Source: Candidatus Limnocylindrales bacterium
GTDB taxonomy: Bacteria > Desulfobacterota > Binatia > UBA1149 > CAITLU01
Assembly (NCBI GenBank): GCA_035571835.1
Contig: DATNBU010000024.1
Location: 1-64,000, forward strand
Direction: 5' to 3'
DNA: 64,000 bases
Shown: positions 43,989 to 54,440 of the stretch, piece after piece
Layout: each line of letters begins with the position of its first letter
How positions within the stretch are numbered: the first letter of the stretch is position 1
Notes under the pieces: generated by a model
Told to the model about the DNA's origin: nothing
Database searches by the model: none
What the model saw: the letters and a program-made list of their open reading frames with translations, nothing else
Program-made: the position numbers and the translations under genes

Positions 43989-45875
43989 ATGCGAAGTCCA
44001 GCGATGCGCCTGTTCGCCGGTTTGTCGATGCTCGCGTTGCCCGTGCAAGGTGTTGCGGAATTCGTTCCGCCCGGCATCGACGTGACGGTGGACGTACCGG
44101 GCGAGGACGTTTCCTATCGACCTCCGCAGATACAGTGGATGTCGGACGGCACGCTCTGGATTCTGTACGAGCGCTCCTCCGCGGACGCCGGGCCTGGCGT
44201 GGATGCTGGAGCGTACCTCCTGCACGTCGCCCAGGACGGCAGCTCGCTCGGCCCACCGGTGCGTGTGAGCTCCGTCGACGGAGTTCTTTCGCAGGCACCG
44301 CGATTTGCGAAAGGGCCGGCGGACACAATCGTTGTCGTCTTCCAGACCTTCACGCCGGCCGCAGAGACCGGAACTCCGGGACCGATGAAAGACGGCGATA
44401 GTTTCGGTATCTTCGCGCGGCCGTTTGCTGCGGACGGAACCGCACTCGCGCAGCCCTTCCAGGTCAATGCCGCTTCTGCAGGCGATCAGTATGACGGTGA
44501 CGTTGCATATCTCGGCAGTGGTACCTGGATCGCGCTCTGGACCGACGGGATTTATCCGAACACGACGCTCCGCGTTCGCCAGTTCGACCTGCTCGGTACG
44601 TCGATGGGCGCCGACGTGCCGATCGAAACGACGGCATTGCGCGGTTCGAGCCTCGCCTCTGGCGGGAGCGGCACGTACGCCGTTGGCTGGTCCGATCTGA
44701 CCGGGGAGTTGAACAAAGTCCGGATGCTCGACTCGGACAACCAGACGATCGTAAGCAGGGTTCTCGGAGTATCGACCCACAACTTCTCCACCGTCGTCGA
44801 GCCGGTCATGGCTTCTGACGGCACGCTCGTCGTGCGGCACGCCAACGCATACATCGGATGGCAGCCGAAAGCTGAAGTAATCGCAGCCGACGGCTCGACG
44901 ATCGCATCGGACGTCGCGGTGGGCGTCCAGCCGATCGCAATCGCGCCCGGAGGTCTATGGGTGTCATCGACCGACGACGACGCTCACTACGCGATCTATC
45001 AGACGGAATCGCTGCAGCAGCACGAGACCGGCGGCACGCCGATCGGCAACGCGTATGCCGGGCGCAGCGACCTCTCGCCGATGATGGCGTGGGACTCGGC
45101 GGTCGCGATGAATGCGTACGGAAGCGTCGCGGCGCTCTACACCGCCACGCGCAACCGCAACCACTTTTACGACATCGGCGCGCTTCCGGTCGAGGACACG
45201 GTCCGGCACTATCTGCGGCTTTTCTGCGATTCGGCCGACCCGCAATGCGACCCTTGCACTGCCGGAGACTCGACCGATGTCGACGGTGACGGCCTTGCGG
45301 ATGCGTGCGATCCCTGCGTCACGCCCGCGGGAGCACCTGCGATATCATTCGCGTCCGCTGCGGTTCGCAATGCCGAAAGGGCGAACCTGTTCCCGCAGCG
45401 TGGCAATCAGGTGCGCGTGCGCGCGGTCGCCGCGCTCACGCCCGGAACATTCGCATCGCTTCCACTGGTCGATCGCGGCCTCCGCATACGTATCGACAGC
45501 GCCGATGGCGGCTCGCTCGTCGATGCGCAGCTTCCGGGAGGAACATGGGCGGGCACGGGGACCCGCGGATGGACCGTCAAGCCCGGCGTCTATCTCTACC
45601 GCGATAGCACGCCGGAGCCGGTGCTCGGCTTCCGCAAGGTCATCGTGCAGGATTCTTCGGCGCGTGCGCCGGGCCTCGTGACGGTCCGGGCCACCGCCGC
45701 GGGCAGCCAGTACGGAGTGCGGGCGGGGTACTTGCCGATGGTCTTGTCGATCACGTTCGGCGAGCACGCCGACGGCAATGCCGGGTTGTGTGCCGAATTC
45801 CCGTTCGACGCCGCCGAATGCGAAGCCGAGATGACGGCGGCTCAGTCGGGACGTCTTCGCTGTCTCACGCAGTGA
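43989..45875 (+). CDS. Large secreted protein, unrecognised, with TSP3-like calcium motif
   Basis: 628 residues from the ATG at 43989 (TGGAGGG upstream), signal peptide ending near PVQGVA. Residues 30-430 contain repeated beta-strand patterns with Trp/Asp turns (IQWMSDGTLWILYERSSAD, YLGSGTWIALWTDG), consistent with a beta-propeller of sialidase-like or WD-type repeats. At about residue 440 is DSTDVDGDGLADACDPC, a thrombospondin type-3-like calcium-binding motif. The C-terminal 180 residues form a further beta-rich domain (FASAAVRNAERANLFPQRGN and on). No catalytic signature. Function unknown. Confidence 0.75.
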   Translation: MRSPAMRLFAGLSMLALPVQGVAEFVPPGIDVTVDVPGEDVSYRPPQIQWMSDGTLWILYERSSADAGPGVDAGAYLLHVAQDGSSLGPPVRVSSVDGVLSQAPRFAKGPADTIVVVFQTFTPAAETGTPGPMKDGDSFGIFARPFAADGTALAQPFQVNAASAGDQYDGDVAYLGSGTWIALWTDGIYPNTTLRVRQFDLLGTSMGADVPIETTALRGSSLASGGSGTYAVGWSDLTGELNKVRMLDSDNQTIVSRVLGVSTHNFSTVVEPVMASDGTLVVRHANAYIGWQPKAEVIAADGSTIASDVAVGVQPIAIAPGGLWVSSTDDDAHYAIYQTESLQQHETGGTPIGNAYAGRSDLSPMMAWDSAVAMNAYGSVAALYTATRNRNHFYDIGALPVEDTVRHYLRLFCDSADPQCDPCTAGDSTDVDGDGLADACDPCVTPAGAPAISFASAAVRNAERANLFPQRGNQVRVRAVAALTPGTFASLPLVDRGLRIRIDSADGGSLVDAQLPGGTWAGTGTRGWTVKPGVYLYRDSTPEPVLGFRKVIVQDSSARAPGLVTVRATAAGSQYGVRAGYLPMVLSITFGEHADGNAGLCAEFPFDAAECEAEMTAAQSGRLRCLTQ

Positions 45876-45946
45876 GAACGCCATTCATCTATCGAAGCAG
45901 GCGCGTCGTCTTCACAGGCATTCCGGCGAAGAAAAATTAAGTCTCA

Positions 45947-46180
45947 TCAGCGACCGAACAGCTTGCCGACTTTGCGACGCATCTGCTCGGCGGCAACGTC
46001 GGCGACCTTGCGGACGCGCGCGGGCCGCTTGACGAGCTCGCCGGAACAGTTCGGGCAGACATTGCTCATGGCCTGCGTGCACGACTCGCAAAACGTACAC
46101 TCGAACGAACAGATGTAAGCGAGATCGGTTTGCTCGAGCGAGCGCTCGCACTTCTCGCAGGCGGTTTTCATCTTCAGCAT
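45947..46180 (-). CDS. DUF1272 zinc-ribbon protein
   Basis: 77 residues from the ATG at 46180; an upstream in-frame ATG at 46237 would add a poor tail. Four zinc-ribbon Cys pairs: CEKC (8-11), then CSFECTFCESC and CPNC, matching the DUF1272 layout (AYICSFECTFCESCTQ, NVCPNCSGELVKRP). A basic C-terminal tail of 25 residues follows. Function of the family unknown; likely a cytosolic small zinc protein. Confidence 0.85.
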   Translation of the reverse strand: MLKMKTACEKCERSLEQTDLAYICSFECTFCESCTQAMSNVCPNCSGELVKRPARVRKVADVAAEQMRRKVGKLFGR

Positions 46181-46445
46181 GGCTGCCCTCACTTCGCGCC
46201 GGCCGCCGAAGGACGGCTGCGGCGAATCAGGCTGCAATTCTTTCGGGGCTGCGGTCGGGGGGATAGTGCCAATTGCCGCTTACCGGCAGGGGCCAAAGAC
46301 GTAGAAAGGTGAACGCTGACGTGCCGCGCGCCGGTCGTAGAACGGCAACGAGTTGCTCGGAATGCGTACGGGCACATCCTCTCTGCCGGACATCAAGAAC
46401 CCGGACGATTCCGTAACACCGGCGATCGGATCGGTGCGCTCCAGT

Positions 46446-46898
46446 CTAGAACGGAATGTCGTCGTCCATGGGCGGCGCTCCGCCGCCCATGTCACCGAAG
46501 TCGGTTTCGCGGCTGCCCCCGCCGCCACTGCTGCTGCGACTGCCGCCGCCGCCTTTCTCCGCTCCGCCACCTCCGCCAATGAACTGCACGCGGTCGGCAA
46601 CGATCTCCGTCGAGTAGCGATCGTGTCCTTCCTTGTCCTGCCACTTGCGGGTCTGAAGGCGTCCTTCCACGTAGACGGAGCGGCCTTTGGAGAGATACTG
46701 CTTGCAGTTCTCGGCCGTGCGGCCCCAGACGACGATCGTGTGCCACTCGGTGCGTTCCTGGCGCTGCCCGCTCTGGTCGTTCCATGTGTCGGTTGTCGCC
46801 ACGCGCAGCGTAGTGACCGCTTTCCCACTGGTCGTGTTGCGCAGTTCGGGGTCCTGTCCGAGATTGCCAAGGATAATAACCTTGTTTACTGATGCCAT
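46446..46898 (-). CDS. ssb: Single-stranded DNA-binding protein
   Basis: 150 residues, start at 46898 with GAGAGGA upstream. The OB fold covers residues 1-108 ([51 protein letters not shown]). A Gly/Ser-rich linker then leads to the acidic tip DDDIPF that recruits partner proteins. Tetrameric binding of single-stranded DNA in replication and repair. Divergent from plsC. Confidence 0.97.
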   Translation of the reverse strand: MASVNKVIILGNLGQDPELRNTTSGKAVTTLRVATTDTWNDQSGQRQERTEWHTIVVWGRTAENCKQYLSKGRSVYVEGRLQTRKWQDKEGHDRYSTEIVADRVQFIGGGGGAEKGGGGSRSSSGGGGSRETDFGDMGGGAPPMDDDIPF

Positions 46899-47081
46899 GA
46901 TGTCCTCTCGTTGCGAGCACGGCCTGCGCATTCGAGCCAGCCTACGCGCCTGTTTCCGGGGGAATTTTGCGGCGAGGCTAGAGCCGGCCCCGGGCGGAGT
47001 CAATGACGTGGAGTGCATGACTCTCGTGCGAAGCGTGCGAAAATCACGAGCAGAAACAACCATTGCGCGAGTGGCAACGCG

Positions 47082-47858
47082 TTGAAGCTCCTCGCCGCCT
47101 ACGTCCGCCTCATCGCCTTCTTCATTTACAGCGCCGTGATGCTCACGGCGATCATGGTCTATGTCGTGCTGCGGCCGGGAACCGACGATTACTGGATTGC
47201 CGCAAGACCGTGGATACGCGGCGTTCTCAAGATCTTCGGCGTCACGCTCGAAGCGAGCGGACTCGAGAATCTGGCGCCCGGCCGCAACTATGTCGTGATG
47301 GCCAACCATCGCAGCCAGCTCGATCCGGTTGCGATGGGAGTAGCAGTGCTGCCGCGTCAGACGCGCTGGGTTGCCAAGAAAGAGCTGCGACGCGTGCCGA
47401 TTCTCGGCAAGGCGCTCGATCTTACCGGTCAGATCTTCATCGATCGCGGCGACACGTCGTCGGCTGTCCAGGAGCTGAACCGTCACGCCGGCGATCGCGA
47501 CGCGCTCATCTGTTTCTTTCCCGAAGGACACCGTTCGTCGACGAGGCAGATGCTGCCGTTCAAGAAAGGGGCGGCGGCCTTCGCGATCTCGTCGAAGATG
47601 TGGGTGCTGCCGATGGCGGTTTCCGGATCCGAGCGCTGCATCCCGAACCATTCGGTGATTTCCACGCCGGGAACGATTCGCGTCCGGCTCGGAAAACCGA
47701 TCGATACCAGCGCCATGACGGGCGACGATCGCGTCGAGCTCACCGAGCGCGTGCGCAAGGAAATCCAGGCGATGCTGCTCGACCTCGAAGGTCCGCCGCC
47801 GGCGCGAGAGGCGGCGATCGAGAGTGCCAAGCTTCCGCCCGAGGCTGCGACGGCATAG
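47082..47858 (+). CDS. plsC: 1-acyl-sn-glycerol-3-phosphate acyltransferase
   Basis: 258 residues from a TTG at 47082, taken because the protein then begins with a membrane helix ([20 protein letters not shown]). The ATG at 47013 would add 23 unremarkable residues, and neither start has a strong ribosome site. The HX4D catalytic motif is NHRSQLD (near residue 76), with FFPEGHRSS as motif III. It converts lysophosphatidate to phosphatidate at the inner membrane. Nine nt separate it from the RNase J gene, so the two are probably co-transcribed. Confidence 0.9.
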   Translation: MKLLAAYVRLIAFFIYSAVMLTAIMVYVVLRPGTDDYWIAARPWIRGVLKIFGVTLEASGLENLAPGRNYVVMANHRSQLDPVAMGVAVLPRQTRWVAKKELRRVPILGKALDLTGQIFIDRGDTSSAVQELNRHAGDRDALICFFPEGHRSSTRQMLPFKKGAAAFAISSKMWVLPMAVSGSERCIPNHSVISTPGTIRVRLGKPIDTSAMTGDDRVELTERVRKEIQAMLLDLEGPPPAREAAIESAKLPPEAATA

Positions 47859-47867
47859 AAGGGCCGG

Positions 47868-49532
47868 GTGCCCTCCAAACCACCTCTTCGCATCGTTCCG
47901 CTCGGCGGGCTCGGCGAGTTCGGCCTGAACTGCATGGTGATCGAACGCGGCGATAGTGCGATCGCCGTCGATTGCGGCGTGATGTTCCCCGATGCGCAGC
48001 TCATGGGGATCGACCTCGTGATCCCCGACGTTACGTACCTGCGCGAGCTCGGCGACCGATTCCATGGCTTCGTGCTGACGCACGGTCACGAAGACCATCT
48101 CGGCGCGCTTCCGTACGTATGGGGCGAGTTCGACGTGCCCGTCTTCGCGACTCGTTTCACCGAGGGGCTGCTGCGCGAGCGCCTCGGCGACCACGAAGCG
48201 CTGCGCCACAAGACGATCGAGCCGTTCGCGGACGGCGACCTGTTCAAGGTCGGCGATTTCGACATCGAGGCAATTCCGGTCACCCACAGCATCGTCGATG
48301 CCGTTGCGCTCGCGATCCGCTCGCACGGCGAAACAGTGATCCACAGCGGCGATTTCAAGATCGACGAGACGCCGATCGACGGCCGCACGTTCGCGACCGA
48401 ACGCTTTCGGGCGCTCGGCGACGAAGGGGTGAAGCTCCTGCTGTCGGACTCGACCAACGTCGAGAACGAAGGAAAGAGCGGATCCGAGCGGCTCGTGCGC
48501 GGCATGATGGAGCCGATGTTCGCCGCGACCCGCGGGCGCGTGTTCGTCGCGACGTTTGCGTCGCACATCCATCGCGTCGCGGCGGTTCTGTCGCTGGCGC
48601 AGCAGTTCGGTCGCAAGGTCGTGATTCTCGGGCGGCGCATGGAATCCAATACGTCGCTCGCGAACCAGATCGGGCATCTCGGGATTCCGGGCGATCTGCT
48701 CGTCGATCCTCGCGAAGCGACGCGGCTGAAGCCGGGCGAAGTGTGTTACCTGCTGACCGGGTCGCAGGGCGAGCCGCGTTCGGCGCTGTCGCGCATCGCG
48801 TTCGAGAACATGAAAGGCGTGGTACCGGGCGTCGGCGATGCGGTGATCTTTTCGTCGAAGGTCATTCCCGGCAACGAGCGGCCGATCGGTGCCGTCATCG
48901 ACCAGCTCTACCGGCTCGGCTGCGAAGTGTACTATCCGCGTTTCGCGCGCGCGCACGTCTCCGGACACGCGTGCAAGGAAGAGCTGCGGACGATGCTCGA
49001 GCTCGTGCGCCCGGAGTATTTCGTCCCCGTCCACGGCGAGTTCCGCAATCTCGTGCACCATGCGCGTCTCGCCGTCGAAACCGGCGTCGCCGAGCACAAG
49101 TGCATCCGCATGACCGACGGCGACGTTCTCGAAATCTCCGAGGATGGCGGACGGCGCGCAGGTACGGTGACGGCCGGGCGCGTGCTGATCGACGGCGGTG
49201 TGATCGGCATTGACGACGAAAGCGTCATGCGCGACCGCCGCAACATCTCGCGCGACGGAATGGTGCTGGCCGTGCTCGCGGTCGCCCAGCAGAGCGGGAT
49301 GATCCTGTCGGGTCCGGAGTTCCTGATGCGAGGCGTCGTCACCGGCGACGGCAACGAGCCCGACGACGAGCCGCTTCGCCGCGCGGTCGTCGATGCCATC
49401 GCGGCGATGCCGAAGGCGGCCGTTCGCGATATCGACGAGCTGACCGAGGAAGTGCGCCTCGCGGTGCGCCGGTTCTTCCGTCGCACGCTCGGTTCGCGCC
49501 CGGTCGTCGTGCCGTACGTCGTCGAGCTCTGA
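47868..49532 (+). CDS. rnj: Ribonuclease J
   Basis: 554 residues from a GTG at 47868. Metallo-beta-lactamase/beta-CASP nuclease: [15 protein letters not shown] at the start, the zinc motif [16 protein letters not shown] (HxHxDH), IHSGDFKID, the beta-CASP motifs [13 protein letters not shown] and [13 protein letters not shown], and [12 protein letters not shown]. Such enzymes act as 5'-3' exo- and endoribonucleases in mRNA turnover and 16S rRNA maturation. Their presence alongside no RNase E in this window is consistent with a non-gamma-proteobacterial lineage. Confidence 0.96.
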   Translation: MPSKPPLRIVPLGGLGEFGLNCMVIERGDSAIAVDCGVMFPDAQLMGIDLVIPDVTYLRELGDRFHGFVLTHGHEDHLGALPYVWGEFDVPVFATRFTEGLLRERLGDHEALRHKTIEPFADGDLFKVGDFDIEAIPVTHSIVDAVALAIRSHGETVIHSGDFKIDETPIDGRTFATERFRALGDEGVKLLLSDSTNVENEGKSGSERLVRGMMEPMFAATRGRVFVATFASHIHRVAAVLSLAQQFGRKVVILGRRMESNTSLANQIGHLGIPGDLLVDPREATRLKPGEVCYLLTGSQGEPRSALSRIAFENMKGVVPGVGDAVIFSSKVIPGNERPIGAVIDQLYRLGCEVYYPRFARAHVSGHACKEELRTMLELVRPEYFVPVHGEFRNLVHHARLAVETGVAEHKCIRMTDGDVLEISEDGGRRAGTVTAGRVLIDGGVIGIDDESVMRDRRNISRDGMVLAVLAVAQQSGMILSGPEFLMRGVVTGDGNEPDDEPLRRAVVDAIAAMPKAAVRDIDELTEEVRLAVRRFFRRTLGSRPVVVPYVVEL

Positions 49533-49657
49533 CGAGCCCGTTCGCAACTGCGACGACAAGTACGGCGAGCGTTCACGCACACGTGGGCATCGAATCGCTC
49601 CCTTGATTCTCCCTCTATGGCATAACCGCCAGTGCCGGCCCGCGCCTGGCAGACGCC

Positions 49658-50485
49658 GTGGATCTGATCCTCCTTCTCAAAGCCGCCGTGCTCGGCATCG
49701 TCGAGGGACTGACGGAGTTCCTGCCGATCTCGAGCACCGGGCATCTGATCCTTGCCGGCAGCCTGCTCGGCTGGACCGGCGACAAGGCCAAGGCGTTCGA
49801 GATCATCATCCAGGCGGGTGCGATCCTTGCCGTGTGCTGGGAGCTCCGCGATCGCCTGCTGCGCGTCGCGACCGGGATTGCAGGCGATCGGTCGGCACAG
49901 CGCTTCGCGGTCAACCTCGCCGTTGCGTTCCTGCCGGCGGCGGTGCTCGGGCTCGCGTTCGGCAGCCGCATCAAGGCGACGCTGTTCGCACCGGTGCCGG
50001 TCGCGCTCGCGTTCATCGCGGGCGGACTGGTGATCCTGTGGGTCGAGCGCGGCGGCGGCCCGGGCGATGCCCGGATCGGCTCCATGGACGAGATGACGGT
50101 CGTCGACGCGCTCAAGGTCGGCATCGCGCAGGCGTTCGCGCTGATCCCGGGAACTTCGCGCTCGGGCGCGACGATCATCGGCGGCATGCTGTTCGGCCTG
50201 TCGCGTCCGGCCGCGACCGAGTTCTCGTTCTTCCTGGCGATCCCGACCCTGTTCGTCGCGACCCTCTATTCCGTGGTCAAGGAGCGGGCGCTTTTCGACG
50301 CGTCGGATGTCCCGATTTTCGCCGTCGGGCTGGTCACCTCGTTCGCCAGTGCATTTTTGTGCGTTCGCTGGCTGCTCCGGTACGTCGCGACGCACGATTT
50401 TCGCGCGTTCGCATGGTATCGGATTGCCTTCGGGTTGCTCGTCCTGGCCACCGCCCACTTCCAGTGGGTCGTCTGGGCAGACTAA
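49658..50485 (+). CDS. uppP: Undecaprenyl-diphosphatase
   Basis: 275 residues from a GTG at 49658, very hydrophobic with about eight membrane helices. The BacA/UppP signatures are [17 protein letters not shown] (residues 14-30) and [18 protein letters not shown] (near 164), which form the active site with the Glu, Ser and Arg residues. It dephosphorylates undecaprenyl pyrophosphate to recycle the lipid carrier for peptidoglycan and polysaccharide synthesis. Confidence 0.97.
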   Translation: MDLILLLKAAVLGIVEGLTEFLPISSTGHLILAGSLLGWTGDKAKAFEIIIQAGAILAVCWELRDRLLRVATGIAGDRSAQRFAVNLAVAFLPAAVLGLAFGSRIKATLFAPVPVALAFIAGGLVILWVERGGGPGDARIGSMDEMTVVDALKVGIAQAFALIPGTSRSGATIIGGMLFGLSRPAATEFSFFLAIPTLFVATLYSVVKERALFDASDVPIFAVGLVTSFASAFLCVRWLLRYVATHDFRAFAWYRIAFGLLVLATAHFQWVVWAD

Positions 50486-50564
50486 AGAGGCAGAATCGCA
50501 CCGGGCCGGGCGAATTCTGCGGAAGCTTTCGCTATATTGACCGGCGGTCGGCGGCGACGCTGGC

Positions 50565-52979
50565 GTGGGAGTGTGTTGGGTGGGTTCGGTCGCTAGATCC
50601 GGTGCAAGCAGCAAAGACCCTTCGAGGCTGATCCAGGAGGTCGAAGCCATCGTCGCCTCCGGCGTCGGCGCGTTCCTCGTCGTCTGCCTCCTGTCGTACG
50701 TTCCCGAATCTCCGGCTGTCAATCACGGCGGCTTTGTCGGCTTCACGATCGCCGATGTCCTGACGCAGGGCTTCGGTTACGGCGCATTCGTATTCCCGTT
50801 CGCGCTGATCTCGGCCGGCGCATCGCTGTTTCTCAGCCGCACGATGCGGCTTACGCCGGTCCGCTGGGTCGGTGCGATCTTCCTGCTGTTCCTCGTCGCC
50901 GTGACGCTCGGAGTCTACCGCCCGCACGTCGCTCCCGAAGTCGCGGGAGGATGGGTCGGCGGCTTCCTTGCCACGTTGATGCTCGAAGGCCTCGGCGAGG
51001 GCGGCTCGGTCGTGCTGCTGATCTGCCTGTTCCTGCTCGATTTCATGATGCTGACCGGCCACGCGCTGTCCGAGCTGCTGCACCGGCTCGCGCGCGCGAT
51101 CGACGAGGCCTACGAAGCGGCGCGCGCGGCGATCACCGAGCGGATGCGCTCGCTTGCCGCGGGTCTGCGCAAGGCCGTGCCGAGCGCACGCGCGCTCAAC
51201 CCGTTCGCGAGGCTCTCGATGCCGGCCTTCCTGCAGCGCAGGAGCGAGGCGGCCGCGAACGAGCCGCGCATCATGCGGCCGGCCAGGGATCGCCACGACG
51301 ACGAAGAAGACGACGAAGCGCCCGCTCCGGCGCGCCGCTCGTCGCCGATCATCGAGGTGCTGCGACCGAAGGCGCGCGACAAGTCCGCGCGCCGCGGTGG
51401 GGAACAGGCCGAATTCTCGTTCCACACCGGCGGCAATTTCCGCCTTCCGGCCGGCAACCTGCTCGGCAAGCACGACGACCGCAGCAACCACATCGACGAG
51501 AAGGCGCTCAAGGACAGCTCGGCGATCCTCGAGCAGAAGCTCGCGACGTTCGGCGTCGGCGGCCGTGTGACCGCGGTACGCCCCGGACCCGTGATCACGA
51601 CGTACGAGTTCGAGCCCGAAGCGGGCGTCAAGGTGAGCCGCGTCGTCAACCTGTGCGACGACCTCACGATGGCGCTGCGCGCGCACGGCGTGCGCATCGT
51701 GGCGCCGATCCCCGGCAAGAACTGCGTCGGCATCGAAGTCTCCAACCGCAACCGCGCCGTGGTCGGGCTTCGCGACCTCATCGACGCCGGTGATTTCCGC
51801 GATCATCGCTCGCCGCTCGCGCTCGCGCTCGGGCGCGACACGACCGGGCTCGCGGTCTACGCCGACCTTGCGAAGATGCCGCATCTGCTGATGGCCGGCG
51901 CAACCGGCACCGGAAAATCGGTCGCGCTCAACACGTACATCGTCTCGATCCTGTACAAGGCGACGCCGAACGACGTGCGCTTCATCATGATCGATCCGAA
52001 GATGCTCGAGCTGTCGCTTTACGAGGGCATTCCCCACCTGCTGGTTCCGGTCGTCACCGACGTCAAGAAAGCTTCGGCCGCGCTCGCCAACGTGATGCGC
52101 GAGATGGATCGCCGCTTCGAGCTGATGAAGGACAAGAAGGTCCGCAGCCTCGACGACTACAATCGCCGCATCGCCGAGGAGACCGCCGCCGCCGAAGCCG
52201 AGGCTGCGAAGAACAAGACCAAGGCCAAGGCGAAGGCCGAACCCGTCGAAGAGGAGCTCGAAGAAGGCGAGGAGGGCGAGGAGGCCGAAGCCGCGGAGGC
52301 CATCGTCGAAGCCCCCGGCCTTCGCCACGAGCATCTGCCGCGCATCGTCGTGATCATCGACGAGCTCGCCGACCTGATGATGACGGTCGGTCGTGAGGTC
52401 GAGTCGGCGGTCACGCGCCTTGCACAGAAGGCGCGCGCCGCAGGCATCCACCTGATCGTTGCGACGCAGCGGCCGTCTGTGGACGTCATCACGGGCCTGA
52501 TCAAGGCCAACTTCCCGTCGCGAATCTCGTTCCAGGTGACGTCGCGGCCGGATTCGCGGACCATTCTCGATACCGTCGGCGCCGATCGCCTGCTCGGAAA
52601 CGGCGATGCGCTCTACATGGCTCCCGGCACCTCGCACCTGCAGCGGCTGCACGGCGGGCTCATCAGCGACGGCGAAATCAAGGAAATCGTCGATTTCCTT
52701 CGCACGCAGGGCGAGCCCGAATACCGCATGGACATCCTCGAAGGCGGCGGCGGCGACTCCGACGAGGACGGTGAGGGCGTCGACGAATACGACGAGCTTT
52801 ATGACCGTGCGGTTGCGCTCGTGACGCAGCACGGACAGGGTTCGACGTCGTGGGTCCAGCGCAAGCTCGGAATCGGCTACAACCGCGCAGCTCGCATGAT
52901 CGAGATGATGGAGCGCGAAGGGGTGGTCGGACCGGCGGATGGTGCAAAACCCCGCAAAGTGCTCGTAGCGGCACTCTGA
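50565..52979 (+). CDS. ftsK: DNA translocase FtsK with acidic insertion in the motor
   Basis: 804 residues from a GTG at 50565 without a clear ribosome site. Four N-terminal membrane helices (about residues 27-165), a short charged linker, then the alpha/beta motor: Walker A AGATGTGKSVALN near residue 445 and Walker B IVVIIDELADLM near 595. Between them, about residues 535-585 form an Ala/Glu/Lys-rich low-complexity insertion (EEELEEGEEGEEAEAAEA). The gamma winged-helix domain that reads KOPS-like sites is at the C-terminus (SWVQRKLGIGYNRAARMIEM). It segregates chromosome ends at the division septum. Confidence 0.96.
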   Translation: MGVCWVGSVARSGASSKDPSRLIQEVEAIVASGVGAFLVVCLLSYVPESPAVNHGGFVGFTIADVLTQGFGYGAFVFPFALISAGASLFLSRTMRLTPVRWVGAIFLLFLVAVTLGVYRPHVAPEVAGGWVGGFLATLMLEGLGEGGSVVLLICLFLLDFMMLTGHALSELLHRLARAIDEAYEAARAAITERMRSLAAGLRKAVPSARALNPFARLSMPAFLQRRSEAAANEPRIMRPARDRHDDEEDDEAPAPARRSSPIIEVLRPKARDKSARRGGEQAEFSFHTGGNFRLPAGNLLGKHDDRSNHIDEKALKDSSAILEQKLATFGVGGRVTAVRPGPVITTYEFEPEAGVKVSRVVNLCDDLTMALRAHGVRIVAPIPGKNCVGIEVSNRNRAVVGLRDLIDAGDFRDHRSPLALALGRDTTGLAVYADLAKMPHLLMAGATGTGKSVALNTYIVSILYKATPNDVRFIMIDPKMLELSLYEGIPHLLVPVVTDVKKASAALANVMREMDRRFELMKDKKVRSLDDYNRRIAEETAAAEAEAAKNKTKAKAKAEPVEEELEEGEEGEEAEAAEAIVEAPGLRHEHLPRIVVIIDELADLMMTVGREVESAVTRLAQKARAAGIHLIVATQRPSVDVITGLIKANFPSRISFQVTSRPDSRTILDTVGADRLLGNGDALYMAPGTSHLQRLHGGLISDGEIKEIVDFLRTQGEPEYRMDILEGGGGDSDEDGEGVDEYDELYDRAVALVTQHGQGSTSWVQRKLGIGYNRAARMIEMMEREGVVGPADGAKPRKVLVAAL

Positions 52980-52981
52980 TC

Positions 52982-54388
52982 GTGAATCACAGCTCGAAGA
53001 CAGAGGCCGGGTGCCGTGCGCATCCGACGATCCTTCGCGCGACGTTTGTCGCGGCGATGCTGTTTTCCACGATTGCCCGCGCCCAGGCTCCGACCGGTCC
53101 GGTCGCTCCGGCTCCGGCCGCAGCTCCTGCCGTGACGACGATCGAGTCGAAAACGACCGAGACGAAAACCACCGTCCAGAAAAAGAAGCCCGCGACAAAA
53201 AAACCGGCAGTCGCTGCCGGAGAGCTCAACGCCGCACCGGCCGCGCCTGCGATCATTCCGGCCGACAAGCCCGTGACGACGGGGGCCAGCGCGCCCGCCA
53301 CGCCGACGACGGCAGCACCCGCACCCGCCGCGAAAACATCGACGCCGCCCGCAGCCGCACCCGCCGCGAAAACAGCGACGCCGCCCGCAGCCGCACCCGC
53401 CGCGAAAACAACGACGCCGCCCGCGGCCGCACCCGCCGCGAAAACAACGACGCCGCCCGCAGCCGCACCGGCTGCAAAAACGGCGACGCCTGCGGCAGCT
53501 CCCGGCGCGAAGCCCGCAGAAGCCGCGACGAAACCCTCCGCACCGTCCACCGCGGCACCGGCGTCCGGGACGAACCCTGCGACGGCCCCTGCCAATGCCG
53601 CAGCGCCCGCAACCAAACCGTCATCGAAACGCGCAAAGACTTCCGCGGCAGCAAAAGCGGCAGCGGCAGCAACTGCTCCTGCTTCACCGCAACCGGTGGC
53701 GCCGCCTTCTGCGGCACCCGCCACTGCCAATCCGTCGCCGGCCGCCGTTCCCGAAGCAATCAAGCCCGCAACCGGTGCCGAGAGCGCCACGCCGGCGCAG
53801 ACAACCGAAGCCGAAGCCGTGTGGCGCGCGTACGAGAAGCGCTGGTCGGAGACGGACGATTACTCGGCGGGATTCCGCCAGACGATCGAAGTCCCCGACG
53901 TCGGAACCAAAGTCGAAAGCGCGGGACGTTTCTATTTTGCGAAACCCGGCCTCGTGCGCTGGGAGTACACCGAGGGTCCGCCGCAGACCGTCGTCGGCGA
54001 CGGTGCGTGGCTCTGGCTTTACCAACCCGATCTCGAACAGGTCTACAAGATTGCCTACGCGAAGGCGTTCGGTCGCGGCGGGCTCGTCGAGCTTCTCGCA
54101 GGTCGCCAGGGTGTGTCGGAGCGATACCGTGCCTCGCTCGAGCGTCCGGACGCCGGCACAGTTCGTATCCTGCTGAAATCGCTCAACGATGACGGCGGCA
54201 ATCTCGAGGTGACGCTATCGGCGGACACATTCGACCTGCGCGCTGTAACGGTTCACGACGCCGCCGGCTCGGTCACGCGCATGACGTTCGCCGAGCCGCT
54301 GCGCAATCGCGGAATCGACCGCTCGCGCTTTACCTTTACCCCGCCGCCGGCCGTCGATATCATCTCCGACAACGAAGCCGCGTTCTGA
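52982..54388 (+). CDS. lolA: Outer-membrane lipoprotein carrier LolA with long Ala/Pro linker
   Basis: 468 residues from a GTG at 52982, 3 nt after ftsK. A signal peptide ends near STIARAQA. Residues about 36-280 are low complexity, Ala/Pro/Thr/Lys-rich, including four near-perfect 12-residue units of the type TPPAAAPAAKT. The LolA domain occupies residues about 283-468: DYSAGFRQTIEVPDVGTKVE, GRFYFAKPGLVRWEYTEG, and DGAWLWLYQPDLEQV. LolA shuttles lipoproteins across the periplasm; it is normally about 200 residues, so the N-terminal linker is exceptional. It supports a diderm cell plan. Confidence 0.92.
   Translation: MNHSSKTEAGCRAHPTILRATFVAAMLFSTIARAQAPTGPVAPAPAAAPAVTTIESKTTETKTTVQKKKPATKKPAVAAGELNAAPAAPAIIPADKPVTTGASAPATPTTAAPAPAAKTSTPPAAAPAAKTATPPAAAPAAKTTTPPAAAPAAKTTTPPAAAPAAKTATPAAAPGAKPAEAATKPSAPSTAAPASGTNPATAPANAAAPATKPSSKRAKTSAAAKAAAAATAPASPQPVAPPSAAPATANPSPAAVPEAIKPATGAESATPAQTTEAEAVWRAYEKRWSETDDYSAGFRQTIEVPDVGTKVESAGRFYFAKPGLVRWEYTEGPPQTVVGDGAWLWLYQPDLEQVYKIAYAKAFGRGGLVELLAGRQGVSERYRASLERPDAGTVRILLKSLNDDGGNLEVTLSADTFDLRAVTVHDAAGSVTRMTFAEPLRNRGIDRSRFTFTPPPAVDIISDNEAAF
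53341..53484 (+). repeat. Coding 36-bp tandem repeat in lolA
   Basis: Four consecutive 36-bp units (53341, 53377, 53413, 53449), each encoding a TPPAAAPAAKT-type peptide. The first three differ at only two or three positions, the fourth is more diverged. Length variation by slippage is likely. Confidence 0.85.
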
Positions 54389-54440
54389 TCTTCACCGATC
54401 GTTATTTCCAGATTCTCTGCGCGGCTGCGCTCCAACTTCG

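Noticed and set aside
46446..49580. A very long minus-strand open frame continuous with ssb upstream of its true start.
   Set aside because: Only the last 150 codons are ssb (ATG at 46898 with a ribosome site). The rest is antisense to plsC and the RNase J gene.
50532..53198. An 888-codon minus-strand open frame opposite ftsK.
   Set aside because: No domain or ribosome site; it is the shadow of ftsK and the start of lolA.
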